This document shows positions 6,364 through 9,691 of a DNA stretch of 9,691 bases, piece by piece; position 1 is the stretch's first letter; each line of letters begins with the position of its first letter. A program made the position numbers and the translations under genes. The notes under the pieces are model-generated. The model was not told where the DNA came from. It searched no databases and worked only from the letters and a program-made list of their open reading frames with translations. This DNA comes from Candidatus Omnitrophota bacterium (lineage in GTDB: Bacteria > Omnitrophota > Gorgyraeia > Gygaellales > Profunditerraquicolaceae): assembly GCA_028687525.1 (NCBI GenBank), contig JAQTZX010000035.1, positions 1 to 9,691 of the forward strand, written 5' to 3'.

Positions 6364-6411
6364 CAGTCTGATCAAGAAGCCTGCCGGCAGGCAGGCTTTT
6401 TCATCAGACTG
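6364..6411 (-). terminator. Long hairpin directly after prs
   Basis: CAGTCTGAT (6364-6372) pairs with ATCAGACTG (6403-6411), enclosing AGCCTGCC/GGCAGGCT arms around a GGCA loop. The whole forms an imperfect stem of about 21 bp that abuts the prs stop codon at 6412-6414. On the minus strand there is no U tract immediately after the inner stem; the nearest T run (GGGTTTTT) lies about 10 nt beyond the outer stem, so it is not a textbook intrinsic terminator for prs. It could protect the prs 3' end or be a dispersed palindrome. Confidence 0.45.
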
Positions 6412-7350
6412 TTAGTCAAATAAACAGCTTATTGACTCTTCATGATGAATCCTTCGGATAGCTTCTCCCAACAGTTCTGCCACCGAAAGCACCACTATAC
6501 GGGGATGCTTCTTGTGGTTTTCCAAAGGAATACTGTTGGTGATAACCAATTCATCCAAATCTTTGCACTTTTCAACGCGCTCTATGGCCGGCCCGGATAA
6601 AACTCCATGGCTGATAGCGGCCCGGATACTTTTACATTTGGCCCTTTTCAACACGTTCACCGCTTCAATAAGCGAACTCCCGGTAGCGATCAGGTCGTCC
6701 ACTATGACCGCATTTTTACCCGCCACTTCCCCCAACAGGTGTATGGCCTCGGTTTTATCGGGAGAATCCCGCCGTTTATCTATAATCGCCAGGTCCGCCC
6801 CGATCCGTTTGGCGTAGGCGCGGGCCATTTTGATACTGCCGACGTCCGGAGAGACCATGACTAAGTCTTCAAGCTTCAGTTTGACAAGATAATCTATAAA
6901 AACGCCTACCGCGAAAAGATGGTCCACCGGGATATCGAAAAATCCCTGTATCTGGCCGGCATGCAGATCCATGGTCAGCACCCGGTTCGCCCCGGAAACA
7001 GTCAGGAGATTAGCGACTAATTTCGCGGTAATGGGGACGCGCGGCTGGTCTTTCCTGTCCTGCCGGGCGTAACCGAAATACGGGATGACCGCGGTGATGC
7101 GCGAACTGGAGGCGCGGCGCAACGCGTCTATCATTATCAATAATTCCATCAGGTTATCATTGGGCGGAGAACAAGTCGGCTGCACCACAAACACGTCTTT
7201 GCCGCGGACATTCTCGTTTATCTTGGCGCGTATTTCTCCCTCGCTGAACCGCGTGACCATGGCTTCCGACAGGTCGATCTTGAGATATTTGCAGATGTCT
7301 TTAGCCAATTCCGGATGAGCGTTCCCTGTAAGTACTTTCAGTTTTTGCAT
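6412..7350 (-). CDS. prs: Ribose-phosphate pyrophosphokinase (PRPP synthetase)
   Basis: Prs transfers pyrophosphate from ATP to ribose 5-phosphate, giving PRPP for purine, pyrimidine, His, Trp and NAD synthesis. With the ATG at 7348-7350 the protein has 312 residues, close to the usual 315. A TTG six codons upstream is in frame, but GAGAGG is spaced for the ATG, and MQKLKVLTGNAHPELA is the normal family start. Visible signatures are FSEGE, the flexible-loop IPYFGYARQDRK, the metal/ATP signature DLHAGQIQGFFDIPVDHL (about 128-145), KRRD and the ribose-phosphate loop VDDLIATGSSL (about 217-227). In that loop many family members have DTGGT; this has ATGSS, a modest variation. It follows glmU by 75 nt; glmU-prs-rplY-pth is a frequent bacterial order. 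Confidence 0.96.
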   Translation of the reverse strand: MQKLKVLTGNAHPELAKDICKYLKIDLSEAMVTRFSEGEIRAKINENVRGKDVFVVQPTCSPPNDNLMELLIMIDALRRASSSRITAVIPYFGYARQDRKDQPRVPITAKLVANLLTVSGANRVLTMDLHAGQIQGFFDIPVDHLFAVGVFIDYLVKLKLEDLVMVSPDVGSIKMARAYAKRIGADLAIIDKRRDSPDKTEAIHLLGEVAGKNAVIVDDLIATGSSLIEAVNVLKRAKCKSIRAAISHGVLSGPAIERVEKCKDLDELVITNSIPLENHKKHPRIVVLSVAELLGEAIRRIHHEESISCLFD

Positions 7351-7356
7351 TTTTAG

Positions 7357-7362
7357 CCTCTC
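7357..7362 (-). promoter_or_regulatory. prs ribosome-binding site
   Basis: GAGAGG lies 6 nt before the ATG at 7348-7350 and settles the prs start. The TTG at 7366-7368 lies upstream of this site and would have no comparable signal. Confidence 0.65.
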
Positions 7363-7363
7363 A

Positions 7364-7397
7364 AACAAAAAACGCTGCCGAGCGTTTATTTTTTGTT
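7364..7397 (-). terminator. Hairpin with U-rich tail between glmU and prs
   Basis: On the minus strand AAACGCT, loop CGGC, AGCGTTT (7370-7387) is followed by TTTGTTT. Allowing a 4-nt bulge the stem extends to 13 bp through flanking A and T runs. It lies in the 75-nt glmU-prs gap and ends just before the prs Shine-Dalgarno. It could be a weak intrinsic terminator or attenuator that lowers prs expression relative to glmU. The stem is only moderately GC-rich. Confidence 0.45.
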
Positions 7398-7425
7398 CGA
7401 TCCCGCGATGACAAACGCGAAACCC

Positions 7426-8694
7426 TCATCTTTTTTTCAATATCTTCGCCGGGACTCCCGCGACCGTCGCGCCTTCCGGGACATGAGTCCCCCCGGTAAC
7501 CACGGATCCGGCTGCGGTACGCGAGCCTCTCCCGATAACAACCGGAGAAACCAATACCGTATCCGAACCGATAAAAGCCTTATCTTTAACCACAGTAACG
7601 TTCTTTTTCTTCCCGTCAAAATTAGCGGTAACCGAACCCGCTCCGATATTAACCGAAGCCCCTATCCGGCTGTCACCGATGTAACTGAAATGTTTCGCTA
7701 AAGTATGGGAGGATATTTTTGAACGTACAATCTCAATAAAATTCCCCGCCACGACATCATCATTAAGTATTGTTCCTTCCCGCAGATGGGCGAAAGGGCC
7801 GATAATGCAGTGTTTACCAATTATAACACTTTTTTCAACCACTGTAAAGGGATAAATAACCGTATCCTGCCCTATGCGGGTACCGTAACTAAGAAAAGTG
7901 GTTTCGGGGCTGACTATAGTAACCCCCTTTTCCATGAAAGCGTCATTAATCCTTTTCTGCATGATCTTGTTCGCGGCTGCCAGTTCCGCGCGTGAATTAA
8001 TGCCCATGGCTTCCTGCATATCCTGTATCCGGACGCTTTCTATGATCTGCCCCCGGGAATACAAAATACCGATGCAATCGGTGAGATAATATTCTTTTTT
8101 AAGGTTATTCGGACGTACCTCTCTCAACGCTTCGCGCAGACGGCGCATATCGAAACAAACCACACCGGTATTGATCTCTTTAATATCCTTCTGGAAATCA
8201 TCGGCGTCTTTCTCTTCAACTATCCCGCTTATGCCGGCGTATCTATCCCGCAGTATCCTTCCATACCCCGCCGGTTTATCGATATGAGCGGTCAAAAGCG
8301 TGGCCGCGGCGTTATTCTCCCGATGCCGCCGCACCAGGCTTTCAAGAGTACTCCGGGTGAGCAATGGATTATCGGCGTACAATATCAATACCGTTCCCTC
8401 AAACCCTTTCAGCAAAGGAACAGCCTGTTTGACCGCATCGGCAGTCCCCAGAAGTTTTCCCTGCAGGACCGTTCGTATGGCCGGAGGTAAAACCTTTTTA
8501 ACCTCTTCGCTCTTATGCCCCAGGACCGCGATACACCGCCTGATCTTTAAATCATTCGCAAGGTCTGTCACATACCGGACCATGGGACGGCCGCACAAAG
8601 GATGCAAGGCTTTGGGAAGCTCGGATTTCATGCGCGTCCCCTTGCCCGCGGCCAAAATGACAGCGGCGATGTTATTTTTAGAGTTTTTATCCAT
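7426..8694 (-). CDS. glmU: Bifunctional GlcNAc-1-P uridylyltransferase / GlcN-1-P acetyltransferase
   Basis: GlmU makes UDP-N-acetylglucosamine, the precursor of peptidoglycan and LPS, in two steps in the cytoplasm. The 422 residues are somewhat shorter than the E. coli enzyme (456) but contain both domains. The N-terminal pyrophosphorylase domain has LAAGKGTRMKSELPK (14-28), Q78 with LLGTADA, YADNPLL (D108), GYGRI, VEEKDAD and INTGVV. From about residue 255 hexapeptide repeats form the left-handed helix, with SRIGASVNIGAGSVT, NFDGKKKNVT and FIGSDT. His335 in LAKHFSYIGD aligns with the catalytic His of the acetyltransferase. The C-terminus stops soon after AGVPAKILKKR, so the short tail accounts for the length difference. 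The start lies 36 nt after hepT with a weak GGAA site. Confidence 0.96.
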   Translation of the reverse strand: MDKNSKNNIAAVILAAGKGTRMKSELPKALHPLCGRPMVRYVTDLANDLKIRRCIAVLGHKSEEVKKVLPPAIRTVLQGKLLGTADAVKQAVPLLKGFEGTVLILYADNPLLTRSTLESLVRRHRENNAAATLLTAHIDKPAGYGRILRDRYAGISGIVEEKDADDFQKDIKEINTGVVCFDMRRLREALREVRPNNLKKEYYLTDCIGILYSRGQIIESVRIQDMQEAMGINSRAELAAANKIMQKRINDAFMEKGVTIVSPETTFLSYGTRIGQDTVIYPFTVVEKSVIIGKHCIIGPFAHLREGTILNDDVVAGNFIEIVRSKISSHTLAKHFSYIGDSRIGASVNIGAGSVTANFDGKKKNVTVVKDKAFIGSDTVLVSPVVIGRGSRTAAGSVVTGGTHVPEGATVAGVPAKILKKR

Positions 8695-8730
8695 CTTTTA
8701 TTCCATTCAATCCTGCTTGAGGCTGCCGGA

Positions 8731-9063
8731 TCATTTATGCAAAATCCGGTTAACTTGATTCCTTAGAATCGGCAATTTGTTTTTAACGATATCCCATACC
8801 ACTTCTATATCAATGCCAAAATACTCATGCGTCAGGATATCCCGTAAACCAGCGATTTTTTTCCACTCAATTTCAGGATTTTTATCTTTAATCTCACTGG
8901 GGATATTTTTAACGGCTTCTCCGATTATTTCAAGATTACGCACAATACCATCAAAAACAAGGGTATTCCTCTTAAGTTTCGCAAGAGTCATTCCTTTGGC
9001 ATACCTCTCAATCCGTTTTGCCGCTTCCAAAACATCATCAAGGTATAATTTATAATCACGCAT
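8731..9063 (-). CDS. hepT: HepT-like HEPN-domain ribonuclease toxin (DUF86)
   Basis: The 110-residue, largely helical protein fits the DUF86/HepT family of HEPN RNases. The catalytic motif RX4HXY is intact: Arg74, His79 and Tyr81 in LRDILTHEYFG. The upstream GIVRNLEIIGEAVKNIP segment is typical. In characterised HepT-MntA systems the toxin cleaves RNA and is silenced when the partner MntA adds AMP to the Tyr of this motif; the same is inferred here. It overlaps mntA by 8 nt (ATGCGTGA), so translation is coupled, with the partner made first. It lies 36 nt ahead of glmU on the same strand, so transcription from the module may feed into glmU. The gene looks intact. The DNA appears more AT-rich than glmU and the ribosomal genes, compatible with acquisition by transfer. 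Confidence 0.9.
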   Translation of the reverse strand: MRDYKLYLDDVLEAAKRIERYAKGMTLAKLKRNTLVFDGIVRNLEIIGEAVKNIPSEIKDKNPEIEWKKIAGLRDILTHEYFGIDIEVVWDIVKNKLPILRNQVNRILHK

Positions 9064-9349
9064 ATTTCACTTCCGAAAGTACTTTATTTTTAATTCGAGC
9101 TTTCAAGGTATCCCTGATTACTAAATCCACCTTGCGATGAAACATCTTTTCCAGAAAAAATTTAAAGTCCATGTAATTGTCAAAGGTTTTTGTCCCTCTA
9201 TCAAATTCCACAAGAACATCAATATCGCTCTTAGAAGTTTGGTTAGCCTTCACAAAAGATCCAAAAATCCCCACCCTTTTAATGCCATAAGCACCAATCG
9301 TTTCAGAATGTTGCTGTATTTTTTTTAATATCTTCTCTTTTGTAAGCAC
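9056..9349 (-). CDS. mntA: MntA-like minimal nucleotidyltransferase antitoxin
   Basis: The 97-residue protein is a minimal nucleotidyltransferase of the pol-beta superfamily. The signature GSX10DXD is exact: G30-S31 in IFGSF and D42-I-D44, with a third carboxylate at D75 in RKVDLV. In known systems MntA AMPylates the HepT tyrosine and neutralises it. No ATG fits the start: translation most likely begins at GTG (9347-9349), which has GGAAGG 5 nt upstream and gives the normal family length, beginning LTKEKILKKIQQ. It is the first gene of the module and overlaps hepT. No clear promoter is seen; the 230 bp upstream hold no other gene. Confidence 0.9.
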   Translation of the reverse strand: MLTKEKILKKIQQHSETIGAYGIKRVGIFGSFVKANQTSKSDIDVLVEFDRGTKTFDNYMDFKFFLEKMFHRKVDLVIRDTLKARIKNKVLSEVKYA

Positions 9350-9354
9350 TTCTG

Positions 9355-9360
9355 CCTTCC
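9355..9360 (-). promoter_or_regulatory. mntA ribosome-binding site supporting a GTG start
   Basis: GGAAGG, within a longer purine-rich stretch, lies 5 nt before the GTG at 9347-9349. It supports the non-ATG start, since the next in-frame ATG would remove the nucleotidyltransferase motif. Confidence 0.6.
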
Positions 9361-9558
9361 CTTCCGCGCTTTTTGGTACAAATGAATTTTGAAGAGATAA
9401 GAACGATTCTATTCAAATATGGAGCCCCACGCCTTTACCAGACCGGGTTTTCTGAGTGAAGGCGGATAAATGCCGTCTTTTGAGAGTAGAAAATCGGAAT
9501 TTGACCGGATCGAAAATCCGTTCTTATCTATTCTCGAATCTCGATTCCCGATTCTCCG
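9361..9558. other. Intergenic stretch between mntA and tRNA-Gln, no gene seen
   Basis: I find no convincing gene. An open frame crossing this stretch runs straight through the tRNA and is not credible. The sequence holds short repeats: an 11-bp inverted pair AGATAAGAACG (9395-9405) and CGTTCTTATCT (9519-9529), and AT-rich iterations of GAAAATC and CGATTC near 9488-9555. It may be eroded flanking DNA of the tRNA/toxin-antitoxin junction. Confidence 0.4.
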
Positions 9559-9585
9559 CCAAAATTTGCCTGCGGCAAATTTTGG
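9559..9585. repeat. Perfect 12-bp hairpin fused to the tRNA-Gln 3' end
   Basis: CCAAAATTTGCC (9559-9570) and GGCAAATTTTGG (9574-9585) are exact inverted repeats around a 3-nt TGC loop. On the minus strand the first CCA of the hairpin is the encoded CCA tail of the tRNA. There is no U tract afterwards, so it is not a canonical terminator, though it could still stop transcription or shape 3' processing. Confidence 0.75.
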
Positions 9586-9656
9586 TTGGGACGTATGGAT
9601 TCGAACCATAATAGCGAGACCCAAATTCTCGTGTCCTGCCGTTGGACGACGTCCCA
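9583..9656 (-). tRNA. tRNA-Gln (anticodon UUG), CCA encoded
   Basis: The minus strand folds as a complete cloverleaf. The acceptor is TGGGACG/CGTCCCA with the weak U1-A72 first pair typical of tRNA-Gln, then TC, a D arm GTCC-AACGGCA-GGAC, an anticodon stem CGAGA/TCTCG with loop ATTTGGG giving anticodon TTG (9622-9624), a 4-nt variable loop, and a T arm TATGG-TTCGAAT-CCATA. Discriminator A and CCA (9583-9586) follow. The UC at positions 8-9 also matches E. coli tRNA-Gln. It reads CAA codons (and CAG by wobble). The 35 nt upstream are AT-rich with a -10-like TAAAAT, but too little is visible to call a promoter. Confidence 0.93.
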
Positions 9657-9691
9657 GATGTCTATATTTTAAATAAATTTATGTGTCCTGC

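Noticed and set aside
7351..7368. Longer prs starting at TTG (7366-7368)
   Set aside because: The TTG has no ribosome site; GAGAGG is spaced for the ATG at 7348-7350, which gives the usual family start.
9370..9426. Promoter for mntA (TTGAAT with CAAAAT)
   Set aside because: The elements match the consensus poorly and the 19-nt spacing is long; nothing distinguishes it from AT-rich background.
9409..9624. Minus-strand open frame of 71 codons
   Set aside because: It runs through the tRNA-Gln gene; its MVRIHTSQP-like start is the translated T arm and acceptor, a common artefact.

Overview
The window reads as chromosomal housekeeping DNA from a Gram-negative bacterium of moderate GC content. 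Every protein gene I can support, and the one tRNA, lie on the minus strand, so transcription runs from high to low coordinates. The BamA-like protein with a signal peptide implies an outer membrane. The combination of a long L25/CTC gene, a prepilin-like gene after dnaB, and a GGGGACGGTTC-type palindromic repeat is what I would expect from an uncultured lineage such as Omnitrophota or a relative. That placement is inference, not something the sequence proves.

From right to left, which is the order of transcription: a tRNA-Gln(UUG) with an encoded CCA end whose 3' end is part of a perfect 12-bp hairpin (9559-9656); a 200-bp stretch without a gene; a two-gene HepT/MntA (HEPN/nucleotidyltransferase) toxin-antitoxin module (8731-9349); glmU (7426-8694); prs (6412-7350), flanked on both sides by hairpins; then a compact translation/replication operon of rplY, pth, rpsF, ssb, rpsR, rplI and dnaB, followed by a type IV prepilin-like gene (1479-6287). 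Gaps inside that run are about 4-21 nt, and ssb and rpsR overlap by 8 nt.

The operon ends in a 104-bp nested palindrome (1377-1480) whose outermost copy runs into the stop codon of the prepilin gene. A promoter-like sequence and a structured leader of about 170 nt then precede a BamA-family gene. That gene is interrupted by an in-frame TAG exactly where the family usually has a tyrosine; the frame continues beyond it in recognisable BamA sequence to the window edge.

Functionally, glmU and prs supply UDP-GlcNAc and PRPP. The rplY-to-dnaB block combines ribosomal proteins (L25, S6, S18, L9), peptidyl-tRNA recycling (Pth) and replication (SSB, DnaB). The main points for a second look are the nested palindrome, the amber codon in bamA, an SSB without the usual acidic DDIPF-type tip, and the HepT/MntA pair placed directly in front of glmU. 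I see no CRISPR array, no transposase gene and no wholly unknown multi-gene system.
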